Shown: positions 1-5,926 of the stretch, in pieces | How positions within the stretch are numbered: position 1 is the stretch's first letter | How the letters are laid out: each line of letters begins with the position of its first letter | NCBI GenBank assembly: GCA_036164085.1 | Contig: JAYZJV010000023.1 | Location: forward strand, 1-8,716 | DNA from: TMED-70 sp036164085 | GTDB lineage: Bacteria > Chloroflexota > Dehalococcoidia > Lucifugimonadales > Lucifugimonadaceae | DNA length: 8,716 nt | Direction of reading: 5' to 3' | Notes under the pieces: model-generated | Told to the model about the DNA's origin: nothing | The model's database searches: none | Seen by the model: the letters and a program-made list of their open reading frames with translations, nothing else | Position numbers and translations under genes: made by a program

Positions 1-692
1 TATTCTGCTTGTGTTTGTTCTGATGTAGCTTGCTCATCTGTTGCTTCTGCTTCTGGTTCCTCTGTTGTAGCGTCCTCAGCTGGTGCTTCTGCTTCAGGTT
101 CTTCTGATGTAGCTTCCTCAGCTGGTGCTTCTGCTTCAGGTTCTTCTGATGTAGCTTCCTCAGCTGGTGCTTCTGTTGAAGAATTTTCTACATGTCTCTG
201 TAAAACAGTAGCAAAGCCTTGAATGGTCCCTTGTAGTACAAATACTAAATTTGTAGTCGCACTATTTAAACTTCCCATTAACTTAGCTAGTAAAATTTCT
301 CTAGAAGGTAATTTAGAAAGTTTCAATAATGTATCTTCATCTACAAGGTCATTGTTAACTAATCCTTTTTTTATATTAAAATCTAAATTGTTTTCTTCAG
401 CATATTTAAATAAAATTTTTGTAAGCTGAGAAGGATCTTCATTTGATAAAACAAAGCCTAAAGGGCCGGTAATTTCTTCAGAAAGAGCTTCTTTGTTTGA
501 TTTTTCAGCAGCCAATTTAGCAAGAGTATTTTTAGCAATCTTAAATTTTGCAGAAGAATTATTCAATGCTCTTCTAAGTCCACTAAGGTCACTCACTGAA
601 GTGCCTTTATAATCAGCCATAATTATTGTGTCTGAACTTGAAAATAAATCAGCAAGCTCAGTAACTTGATCTATTTTTTTTTGATTTGGCAA
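1..692 (-). CDS. rplJ: 50S ribosomal protein L10 with acidic repeat tail, 3' end at window edge
   Basis: L10 forms the base of the ribosomal stalk: it binds 23S rRNA and carries the L7/L12 dimers that recruit translation factors. The reading frame gives 230 residues before the window edge. The core looks like a normal L10: an N-terminal region with MADYKGTSVSDLSGLRR near residues 25-41, KIAKNTLAKLA near 50-60, ITGPLGFVLS near 72-81, and a C-terminal helix region (LVFVLQGTIQGFATVLQR, about 149-166) where L12 dimers should bind. About 58 further residues of acidic repeat follow; E. coli L10 is about 165 residues in total. The start is TTG at 692-690, with a GGAG ribosome site (699-702) six bases upstream. 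The first in-frame ATG would remove about 24 conserved residues. The last two bases read TA, so a TAA or TAG stop may lie exactly at the edge. An L10 leader precedes it; rplL is expected next, outside the window. Confidence 0.95.
   Translation of the reverse strand, partial: MPNQKKIDQVTELADLFSSSDTIIMADYKGTSVSDLSGLRRALNNSSAKFKIAKNTLAKLAAEKSNKEALSEEITGPLGFVLSNEDPSQLTKILFKYAEENNLDFNIKKGLVNNDLVDEDTLLKLSKLPSREILLAKLMGSLNSATTNLVFVLQGTIQGFATVLQRHVENSSTEAPAEEATSEEPEAEAPAEEATSEEPEAEAPAEDATTEEPEAEATDEQATSEQTQAE
3..170 (-). repeat. Four tandem 42-bp in-frame repeats encoding the L10 acidic tail
   Basis: Four 42-bp units lie at 129-170, 87-128, 45-86 and 3-44. In translation order each encodes 14 residues: APAEEATSEEPEAE twice, then APAEDATTEEPEAE, then ATDEQATSEQTQAE. 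The first two units encode identical peptides and look identical or nearly so in DNA, which points to recent duplication, while the last unit has drifted. The fourth unit ends exactly one codon before the window edge. The composition (Glu, Ala, Pro, Ser, Thr) predicts a disordered, strongly negative tail. The unit size is a multiple of three, so copy-number change would keep the frame. Confidence 0.93.
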
Positions 693-702
693 ATTTTTCT
701 CC

Positions 703-729
703 AAAAAAAAACCGGTTCAAAGACCGGTT
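703..729 (-). terminator. Intrinsic terminator of the L10 leader
   Basis: On the minus strand AACCGGT (729-723) and ACCGGTT (716-710) form a perfect 7-bp stem with a six-base CTTTGA loop, followed without a gap by a T run that continues to 703. The ribosome site of rplJ (GGAG, 702-699) starts immediately after the T run. As it lies inside an operon and directly before rplJ, it is best read as the regulated attenuator of the L10 leader rather than as an operon end. Confidence 0.85.
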
Positions 730-790
730 AAAATAAAGTTTATAAATTTATACAACCTCGACAGGATTTACATATTACCTGTTGTCTTAA
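703..790 (-). promoter_or_regulatory. L10 leader (autoregulatory attenuator upstream of rplJ)
   Basis: The 127-nt gap between rplA and rplJ contains, on the transcribed strand, AGACAACAGG (787-778) and then TCCTGTCGAGG (766-756). This is the conserved L10-leader pattern of an ACAGG/CCTGT stem flanked by AGAC and CGAGG. About 30 nt further on is a terminator hairpin. In the known family (Rfam L10_leader), the L10-L12 complex binds this kink-turn-like RNA and excess protein promotes termination before rplJ. The match is to sequence and position from memory; no covariance model was run. The outer boundary near 790 is approximate, and the alternative antiterminator pairing was not resolved. Confidence 0.82.
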
Positions 791-819
791 GTTAATTTAA
801 AGTTTATCACAAAAAATAG

Positions 820-1530
820 TTATTTAACAAGAGATTCTCTTAGATTATCTAAATCTAAACTAATTCCTGGTCCCATAGTTGAGCAAATTGAAGCTGAGTC
901 TATTAGACTTCCTTTTACACCTTCAGGTTTATTATTTTGAATAGTTGAATATATAGAGGCCATGTTCTCAAAGATCTGATCTTCAGTAAATGAACAAAGT
1001 CCAATTCTTGTATGAATATTAGCATCTTTATCCATTCTTATCTCAACTCTACCTTTATTCGCTTTTTCTACAGCTTCTATTAATTTATCCTCTGGAACGA
1101 CTGTGCCAGATCTAGGGTTGGGCATTAAACCCTTACGACCTAGATGTTTCCCTAATTTTGCTATTTTAGGCATCATTTCAGGGGTAGCTATTGCTATGTC
1201 AAAATCATCCCAACCTTCTTCAATTTTTTTCATCATGTTATCGTCAATCAGATACTCTGCACCTGCATCTTTAGCTGCTATGCCTGATTCACCTTCAGCA
1301 AACAGCATTATTCTTACTTTCTTACCTGTTCCATTTGGAAGATCTGATGTCTCTCTGATTTGTTGATCTGCATGTTTGGGATCAGCACTAGTTTTGATAT
1401 GAAATTCAATTGCTTCATCAAATTTGGCATTTGCACACTCTTTTAAAAGTTTTATCGCATCAGAAAGTAGAAATGTCTGATCTTGAGTTTTTGATTTAAT
1501 TTCTGTAAATCTTTTAGAGGTTTTTTTCAA
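820..1530 (-). CDS. rplA: 50S ribosomal protein L1
   Basis: L1 binds 23S rRNA at the mobile L1 stalk near the E site and helps eject deacylated tRNA. In many bacteria it also represses its own operon by binding the mRNA. The 236-residue product is normal length for the family. Visible landmarks are ADPKHADQQIR (49-59), DLPNGTGKKVR (63-73), the LGRKGLMPNPRSGTV loop (130-144) and TMGPGI near the C-terminus. The start is TTG at 1530-1528. Its ribosome site AAGGAA (1542-1537) lies in the last two sense codons of rplK, six bases upstream, so rplK and rplA are probably translationally linked. Only three bases separate the rplK stop from this start. The L10 leader follows downstream. Confidence 0.98.
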   Translation of the reverse strand: MKKTSKRFTEIKSKTQDQTFLLSDAIKLLKECANAKFDEAIEFHIKTSADPKHADQQIRETSDLPNGTGKKVRIMLFAEGESGIAAKDAGAEYLIDDNMMKKIEEGWDDFDIAIATPEMMPKIAKLGKHLGRKGLMPNPRSGTVVPEDKLIEAVEKANKGRVEIRMDKDANIHTRIGLCSFTEDQIFENMASIYSTIQNNKPEGVKGSLIDSASICSTMGPGISLDLDNLRESLVK

Positions 1531-1533
1531 TTT

Positions 1534-1959
1534 TTATTCCTTTACAATTACACCCATGCTTCTCGCGCTGCCTGCTAAAATTTTTACAGCAGCATCCATA
1601 TCATATGCATTTAAATCTTCCATTTTTATTTTTGCTATTTCTTCAAGTTGAGTTCTAGTTATTTCTCCTATCATTTCTACTCCAGGGGTAGAAGATGCGC
1701 TCGTTTGATTGATAGCTTTCTTAATTAAATCTGATGCTGGAGGGCTTTTTAATGTAAACGAAAAAGATCTATCCGCATATACTTCAATTTCTACAGGAAC
1801 TATAGAGCCAGACAATTGTTTGGTTTTTTCATTATATTCCTTACAAAATTGCATGATATTTACACCATGTTGACCTAAAGCTGGACCTACTGGAGGAGCT
1901 GGATTAGCACTTCCTGCTGGTAATTGGAGTTTTATTATTCCTATAACTTTTTTTGCCAA
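1534..1959 (-). CDS. rplK: 50S ribosomal protein L11
   Basis: L11 binds the GTPase-associated region of 23S rRNA at the stalk base. It takes part in factor-dependent GTP hydrolysis and, in other bacteria, in stringent-response activation by RelA and in thiopeptide sensitivity. The 141 residues match the family length. The N-terminal domain has the proline-rich PAPPVGPALGQHG (20-32) followed by VNIMQFCKEYN, and the rRNA-binding C-terminal domain ends with GSARSMG (130-136). The start is TTG at 1959-1957, giving the typical MAKKVIG N-terminus. An AAGGA ribosome site (1973-1969) overlaps the nusG stop codon, with nine bases to the start. The gap to nusG is 12 nt. Confidence 0.98.
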   Translation of the reverse strand: MAKKVIGIIKLQLPAGSANPAPPVGPALGQHGVNIMQFCKEYNEKTKQLSGSIVPVEIEVYADRSFSFTLKSPPASDLIKKAINQTSASSTPGVEMIGEITRTQLEEIAKIKMEDLNAYDMDAAVKILAGSARSMGVIVKE

Positions 1960-1971
1960 TTTAAAAAATCC

Positions 1972-2547
1972 TTATGCTTTTTCTACTTGTAAGAAATCCA
2001 ATTCTAACGGAGTTTCACGTCCAAAGAAAGAGACATGAACTGTAACTTTTCCTCTTTCTTTGTTTACTAAATCAACTGTACCCATAAATTCAGCAAAAGG
2101 ACCATCCAATATTTTTACTGAATCGCCTTGTGCTAATCCTACTGAAACAGTAGGAGATCCACTTTGCATTCTATTCATTATTCTATCCACTTCATGACTT
2201 TCTAGAGGAACAGGTTTAGGCCTTCTGTCTGTTTCATCTTCGGCAGATACAAAACCTGTTACTCCAGGAGTATTTCTAACAGCAAACCATGAATCATCAG
2301 TCATTATCATTTTTACCAAAAAATAACCTGCATACATTTTTCTGTTAACCTCTTGGCGTTCTCCGTCTTTTATTTCAATTTTAACTTCAGAAGGGACCAA
2401 AACTTCGTGTATTGTTTTAGATAAATCTAGGTTTTCAATTCTTTGCTTTAAATTTTCACTAACCTTATCTTCATGACCAGAATAAGTATGAAGGATATAC
2501 CATCTTGATTCTTCTTGTATTGGAGTGTCTTTTTTATTTTCTGGCAT
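1972..2547 (-). CDS. nusG: Transcription termination/antitermination factor NusG
   Basis: NusG binds RNA polymerase and raises processivity. Its KOW domain contacts Rho or ribosomal protein S10, coupling transcription to translation or to termination. The 191-residue product is normal size for the bacterial form. The NGN domain starts at RWYILHTYSGHEDKV (15-29), with YAGYFLVKM (72-80) and NTPGVTGFV (92-100). A short linker leads to the KOW domain (about 139-188), with the conserved FFGRETPLELDF (174-185). The first 14 residues are polar and poorly conserved. The start is ATG at 2547 with AGGA (2558-2555) seven bases upstream. It lies 21 nt after secE and 12 nt before rplK, the usual secE-nusG-rplK order. 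Confidence 0.98.
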   Translation of the reverse strand: MPENKKDTPIQEESRWYILHTYSGHEDKVSENLKQRIENLDLSKTIHEVLVPSEVKIEIKDGERQEVNRKMYAGYFLVKMIMTDDSWFAVRNTPGVTGFVSAEDETDRRPKPVPLESHEVDRIMNRMQSGSPTVSVGLAQGDSVKILDGPFAEFMGTVDLVNKERGKVTVHVSFFGRETPLELDFLQVEKA

Positions 2548-2568
2548 TATATTTTCCTAAATAATAAT

Positions 2569-2787
2569 TTAGCTATTTGAAAGTAGAGAGAAAAATCTAG
2601 CAAAAAGCATGTCAAATAACCCTAAAAAAACACCTATGATTATAGATAGAGTAATAACCATAATAGTCAATCTAGTAGACTCTTGTCTTGAAGGCCAAGT
2701 TACTTTTCTAAGTTCTCCAATTACTTCTGATAAAAAGCTAATCGGGGCAAAACCTTTGCCCGAGAGTTTTGGTGGTTGTGTAGCCAA
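2569..2787 (-). CDS. secE: Preprotein translocase subunit SecE
   Basis: SecE is the small essential membrane subunit that clamps SecY in the protein-export channel. The 72-residue product has the single-helix form seen in most bacteria, not the three-helix E. coli form. A short polar N-terminus leads to the amphipathic signature GELRKVTWPSR (24-34), followed by one transmembrane segment from about 39 to 62. The start is TTG at 2787-2785, three bases after the rpmG stop. The first in-frame ATG (residue 43) is inside the membrane helix, so it cannot be the start. No strong ribosome site is visible; AAGAGA just upstream, inside the end of rpmG, is a weak match, so translation may depend on coupling with rpmG. 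No tRNA-Trp sits between rpmG and secE, unlike in some bacteria. Confidence 0.95.
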   Translation of the reverse strand: MATQPPKLSGKGFAPISFLSEVIGELRKVTWPSRQESTRLTIMVITLSIIIGVFLGLFDMLFARFFSLLSNS

Positions 2788-2790
2788 TTA

Positions 2791-2955
2791 CTATCTCTTT
2801 TCTTTAAAGGTTTTTCTTTCTCTACATGAAGGACAGAATTTCTTTAATTCTAATCTGCCTTCAGTGTTTCTTTTGTTTTTTTCAGTGTGATAACTGTACT
2901 TCCCACATTCACAATCGAGTGTTAGGACAGTTCTTACTGCACTTTTTTTTGCCAT
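2791..2955 (-). CDS. rpmG: 50S ribosomal protein L33 (four-cysteine type)
   Basis: This small 50S subunit protein lies near the E site. The 54-residue product MAKKSAVRTVLTLDC... carries TEKNKRN (24-30) and RLELKKFCPSC (34-44), clear L33 landmarks. Four cysteines (C15, C17, C41, C44) would form the zinc ribbon of the zinc-binding type. The first pair reads CEC, one residue closer together than the CxxC I expect for this family; the second pair, CPSC, is normal. The gene lies 20 nt after tuf and three bases before the secE TTG. The ATG at 2955 gives the standard MAKK start, but only a weak ribosome site is visible. The position between tuf and secE is a common arrangement. Confidence 0.95.
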   Translation of the reverse strand: MAKKSAVRTVLTLDCECGKYSYHTEKNKRNTEGRLELKKFCPSCRERKTFKEKR

Positions 2956-2975
2956 AGTTATTTAACCAATCTTTT

Positions 2976-4172
2976 TTATGAGATTGATGTAATCACACCA
3001 GAACCTACAGTCTTACCACCTTCTCTGATAGCAAATCTTAGATTTTCTTCTAAAGCAACAGGATACATAAGCTCTATATCCATTTCAGTATTATCACCAG
3101 GCATAATCATTTCTGTACCTTCAGCAAGTCTAGCTTCTCCTGTAACGTCAGTTGTTCTAATATAGAACTGAGGTTTATATCCAGAGAAAAATGGTGTGTG
3201 CCTTCCTCCTTCATCTTTAGTCAAAACATAAACTTGTGCTTTTGCCTTTTGTTTTGGAGCAATAGAACCAGGTTTTGCTAATACAGCACCTCTAGCTATA
3301 TCTTCTCTTTCAATTCCTCTAAGCAGTATTCCAACTGCATCTCCAGGAATTCCAGATTCTAAGGTCTTATGAAACATTTCAACCCCAGTTACTACAACTT
3401 TCTCTTGTTTCCCAAAACCTACTATTTCAATTTCCTCATTTACCTTAACCTCTCCTCTTTCTATTCTCCCAGTAACAACAGTTCCTCTTCCTTTTATAGA
3501 GAAAACATCTTCTACGGGCATTAAGAATGGTTGGTCCATTGGTCTTTCTGGAACATCTATATAATCATCTACAGCTTTAGCCAATTCATTGATCGACTGA
3601 ACCCATTGATTTCCTGAGTCTGCTGCATTTTCTAGTGCTTCCAATGCAGATACTTTAACTATTGGAATCTCATCTCCTGGAAAATCATACTTTGTAAGCA
3701 ATTCTCTTACTTCCAATTCAACTAATTCAAGTAATTCAGGGTCATCCATTTGATCGCATTTATTTAGAGCAACAACAATTTTTGGTACATTTACCTGCCT
3801 TGCTAACAAAATGTGTTCTTGTGTTTGAGGCATAGGGCCATCGTCTGCTCCAACAACTAAAATAGCTCCATCCATTTGAGCTGCACCTGTAATCATGTTT
3901 TTTACATAATCTGCGTGACCAGGACAATCAACGTGAGCATAGTGCCTTGTGTCTGTTTCATACTCTGTGTGAGAGGTAGCAATTGTTACTCCTCTCTCTT
4001 TTTCCTCAGGAGCATTATCAATTTCTTCAAAAGATTTCGCTGACACATTATCCTGCGAATGTGACAGAACAGTTGCTATAGCAGCTGTTAATGTTGTTTT
4101 ACCATGGTCAACGTGACCAATTGTTCCCACATTTACGTGAGGTTTACTTCTATCAAATACTTGCTTAGACAT
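2976..4172 (-). CDS. tuf: Elongation factor Tu
   Basis: EF-Tu delivers aminoacyl-tRNA to the ribosomal A site using GTP. From ATG at 4172 the product is 398 residues, normal length. GTPase motifs are all present: P-loop GHVDHGKT (19-26), switch-I threonine T63 in RGVTIATS, DCPGH (82-86), NKCD (137-140) and SAL (175-177). Domains 2 and 3 follow, with RGTVVTGRIERG, TGVEMFHKTL, the tRNA-contact region GGRHTPFFSGYKPQFY and a GGKTVGSGV C-terminus. The frame is open upstream to a TTG at 4229, but that would add 19 unrelated hydrophobic residues. MSKQVFDRSKPHVNVGT is the usual EF-Tu start and has GGAG at 4187-4184. Three tRNAs lie upstream and rpmG is 20 nt downstream. Confidence 0.99.
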   Translation of the reverse strand: MSKQVFDRSKPHVNVGTIGHVDHGKTTLTAAIATVLSHSQDNVSAKSFEEIDNAPEEKERGVTIATSHTEYETDTRHYAHVDCPGHADYVKNMITGAAQMDGAILVVGADDGPMPQTQEHILLARQVNVPKIVVALNKCDQMDDPELLELVELEVRELLTKYDFPGDEIPIVKVSALEALENAADSGNQWVQSINELAKAVDDYIDVPERPMDQPFLMPVEDVFSIKGRGTVVTGRIERGEVKVNEEIEIVGFGKQEKVVVTGVEMFHKTLESGIPGDAVGILLRGIEREDIARGAVLAKPGSIAPKQKAKAQVYVLTKDEGGRHTPFFSGYKPQFYIRTTDVTGEARLAEGTEMIMPGDNTEMDIELMYPVALEENLRFAIREGGKTVGSGVITSIS

Positions 4173-4323
4173 TTTTACTATTTCTCCAACTATTATTTTT
4201 TTAAATATAAATACGATTAATTTCGCCAATTAATTCATTTTATACTCTTTTTTAGAATTTTTATATATATTTTTATTTTATTTTTAATATTCGGCAGGTA
4301 ATAAGGGTATTTTTATAACATTT
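4173..4323 (-). other. tuf leader between tRNA-Thr(GGU) and tuf
   Basis: This 151-nt, very AT-rich spacer separates the last tRNA from the tuf ATG. It contains the tuf ribosome site GGAG (4187-4184, eleven bases from the ATG, slightly long). I see no intrinsic terminator after the tRNA and no convincing promoter: TATAAA-like boxes occur, but none has a plausible -35 partner at 16-18 bases. Read-through from the tRNAs into tuf is therefore plausible. No other gene is supported here. Confidence 0.5.
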
Positions 4324-4398
4324 TGGAGCCCACAAGAAGAATTGAACTTCCGACCTCGTTCTTACCAAGAACGCGCTCTACCACTGAGCTATGTGGGC
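4324..4398 (-). tRNA. tRNA-Thr (anticodon GGU)
   Basis: The minus strand folds into a complete cloverleaf. The acceptor stem GCCCACA/TGTGGGC is perfect, the D-arm is GCTC-AGTGGTA-GAGC, and the anticodon stem CGTTC/GAACG holds loop TTGGTAA, giving anticodon GGT. The T-arm loop is TTCAATT. The discriminator base is T and the CCA end is encoded (4326-4324). It decodes ACC and ACU. It is the last of three tRNAs before tuf, in the position held by thrT before tufB in E. coli. Confidence 0.96.
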
Positions 4399-4436
4399 AT
4401 ATGATTATCATACTAGAAGAGCTGTAATAAAATAAG

Positions 4437-4521
4437 TGGTGCAGGGGACAGGATTCGAACCTGTGAAGCATAAAGCGCCTGTTTTACAGACAGGTGGGTT
4501 TAACCACTCCCCAACCCCTGC
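4437..4521 (-). tRNA. tRNA-Tyr (anticodon GUA)
   Basis: This 85-nt class II tRNA has a perfect acceptor stem GCAGGGG/CCCCTGC, anticodon stem CCTGT/ACAGG with loop CTGTAAA (anticodon GTA), a long variable arm (CGCTTTATGCTTC), T-arm loop TTCGAAT, discriminator A and an encoded CCA. The long variable arm is the bacterial tRNA-Tyr form. It lies 38 nt from tRNA-Thr(GGU) and 23 nt from tRNA-Thr(UGU), consistent with one precursor transcript. Confidence 0.97.
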
Positions 4522-4544
4522 GCATTAAAAAAAAATTAATTTAA

Positions 4545-4621
4545 TGGAGCCCCAGGAGGGATTCGAACCCCCGACCTGCCGATTACAAGTCGGCTGCTCT
4601 GGCCAACTGAGCTACTGAGGC
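4545..4621 (-). tRNA. tRNA-Thr (anticodon UGU)
   Basis: The cloverleaf has acceptor stem GCCTCAG/CTGGGGC (one T-G wobble), D-arm stem GCTC/GAGC, anticodon stem GCCGA/TCGGC with loop CTTGTAA (anticodon TGT), T-arm loop TTCGAAT, discriminator T and encoded CCA (4547-4545). It decodes ACA and probably ACG. It is the first tRNA of the group, 55 nt after the larC stop. That gap is T-rich but shows no clear promoter or terminator. Confidence 0.96.
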
Positions 4622-4676
4622 ATATATATATTCTATGATAAAAAAAGCAATCTATAAAAGAGAATGGACAAAAAAA

Positions 4677-5861
4677 TCACCTAAAAAGATCATATTTTTT
4701 GTTAATCTCATAATCTAGCTTATTTGATATTTTATGAACAGGAAGCCCTGTATTATAAGATATCTTCAATATATCATCATGTTCAACTTTGAAAGAGTGA
4801 ATTTTTCCATCAATATATTTAAATTTAATTTTAACAATTCCCAGAGAAGAGTTATATTCTTCAAACTCTCTTTCTGTTTCATATCTTTCAATCTCTCTAA
4901 CTCTAAGTCCTAAGGATGTTGTATGCTCAAGAATAAATTTTACAAATTTATCTTTATCTTTAGTTTCACATAGAAGATTGATTAAATTTCCAGGCCTATT
5001 TTTTTTACCATTGTAATTTATTATCCAGCAATCTAAAGCTCCTTCATCAATTGCAAAATCTATTATACTACCTGTTGCTTCTGGAGACATATCATCTACA
5101 TTTGTTTCAATTAATAATTTTTTTGTACTTATAAAGTTTGAATGTTTTTTATAATCAATAGATACGGATAGTACATTAGGGAATGTATCAAAATCTTTTG
5201 TCCCTGCACCCATACCAAATTTTTCAGGAGTAAATGCTGTATGAGTTTTAAATTTTGCTATACTTGCTAAAATAGATAATCCTGTAGGAGTAACTGTTTC
5301 TATATTTGAAGAATCATTAATATATCTTAGAGGAATATTATATTCTTCAACTATTTTTTTAGTAGCAGGAGCAAGAGTATCATGAATCCCATGACTTGTT
5401 TGAATAAAACCAGGAGCCACTGGAATAGGGGAAGAATAAATTTCAGAAACTCCAAGTAAATTTAATCCAATAAAAAAACCGCATACATCTACAATTGTGT
5501 CTGAAGTTCCCAGTTCATGTAAATGAGGGTTTTTTTCATTGTGAGCAGATTCTTCTGCTTGTTTTAAAATATCAAAACAATTTATAGTTTGATTTTTGAT
5601 TTTTTGGTTTAATTTAGATTTTTTTATGACGTCATAAAACTTATTCCAGGTCCACTTAATTTGATCTTTAATGATCACAGAAGTATGGGTAGCCTCAAGG
5701 TCAAATTTATGTGTTTTTTTTGTATTTAAAGTAAAATCTATATCATCAATTTTTTTTAATTCTGAGAAAAGTTTTTTTTCATCTAGGCCTAGATCAATTA
5801 AACTAGAAATAAGCATGTCTCCACTTAAACCACCTATTAAATTAAAATAAACAAAAGCCAT
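4677..5861 (-). CDS. larC: LarC, nickel-pincer cofactor nickel insertase
   Basis: LarC inserts nickel, in a CTP-dependent step, into pyridinium-3,5-bisthiocarboxylic acid mononucleotide. This is the last step in making the nickel-pincer cofactor of lactate racemase and related racemases/epimerases. The 394-residue product is near normal length and is one continuous frame, unlike the frameshifted larC1/larC2 of Lactobacillus plantarum. Landmarks are GGLSGDM (10-16), HLHELG (113-118) followed by a DTIVD segment, SSPIPVAPGFI (143-153), TPTG (191-194), and the C-terminal domain from ETNVDDMSPE (252-261) with RPG (289-291) and GLRVREIER (318-326). ATG at 5861 gives the typical short hydrophobic start, but no ribosome site is visible before it. 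The gap from clpC is 65 nt with no clear terminator, so the two may be co-transcribed. No larA, larB or larE is in the window. Confidence 0.9.
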   Translation of the reverse strand: MAFVYFNLIGGLSGDMLISSLIDLGLDEKKLFSELKKIDDIDFTLNTKKTHKFDLEATHTSVIIKDQIKWTWNKFYDVIKKSKLNQKIKNQTINCFDILKQAEESAHNEKNPHLHELGTSDTIVDVCGFFIGLNLLGVSEIYSSPIPVAPGFIQTSHGIHDTLAPATKKIVEEYNIPLRYINDSSNIETVTPTGLSILASIAKFKTHTAFTPEKFGMGAGTKDFDTFPNVLSVSIDYKKHSNFISTKKLLIETNVDDMSPEATGSIIDFAIDEGALDCWIINYNGKKNRPGNLINLLCETKDKDKFVKFILEHTTSLGLRVREIERYETEREFEEYNSSLGIVKIKFKYIDGKIHSFKVEHDDILKISYNTGLPVHKISNKLDYEINKKYDLFR

Positions 5862-5926
5862 AATTAATAATTTTATCTAAAATATTCTAACAAAATAAAA
5901 GAGTATCTATTAATGAATTTCTAAAA

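Noticed and set aside
3..170. Tandem repeats considered as a CRISPR array
   Set aside because: The units are directly contiguous, in frame, without spacers, and continue the L10 protein.
223..429. 68-codon plus-strand open frame within the rplJ region
   Set aside because: It is antisense to conserved L10 codons, has no recognisable domain and no ribosome site; it is a shadow frame.
741..752. Perfect palindrome TATAAATTTATA in the L10 leader
   Set aside because: It consists only of A and T in AT-rich DNA and is likely by chance; it may be part of an alternative leader fold, but an operator cannot be supported.
1103..1366. Plus-strand open frame of 87 codons opposite rplA
   Set aside because: It mirrors conserved L1 coding sequence and has no similarity to a known family that I can see.
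2609..2890. Plus-strand open frame of 93 codons opposite secE and rpmG
   Set aside because: It runs antisense across two well-supported conserved genes; its hydrophobic character is the complement of the SecE membrane helix.
4173..4229. N-terminal extension of EF-Tu from an upstream TTG
   Set aside because: The added 19 residues are not part of EF-Tu, and the ATG at 4172 gives the standard N-terminus with its own GGAG site.
4622..4676. Promoter for the tRNA-tuf transcript between larC and tRNA-Thr(UGU)
   Set aside because: TATAGA, TATCAT and TATATA boxes are present, but none has a convincing -35 at normal spacing, so no promoter is called.
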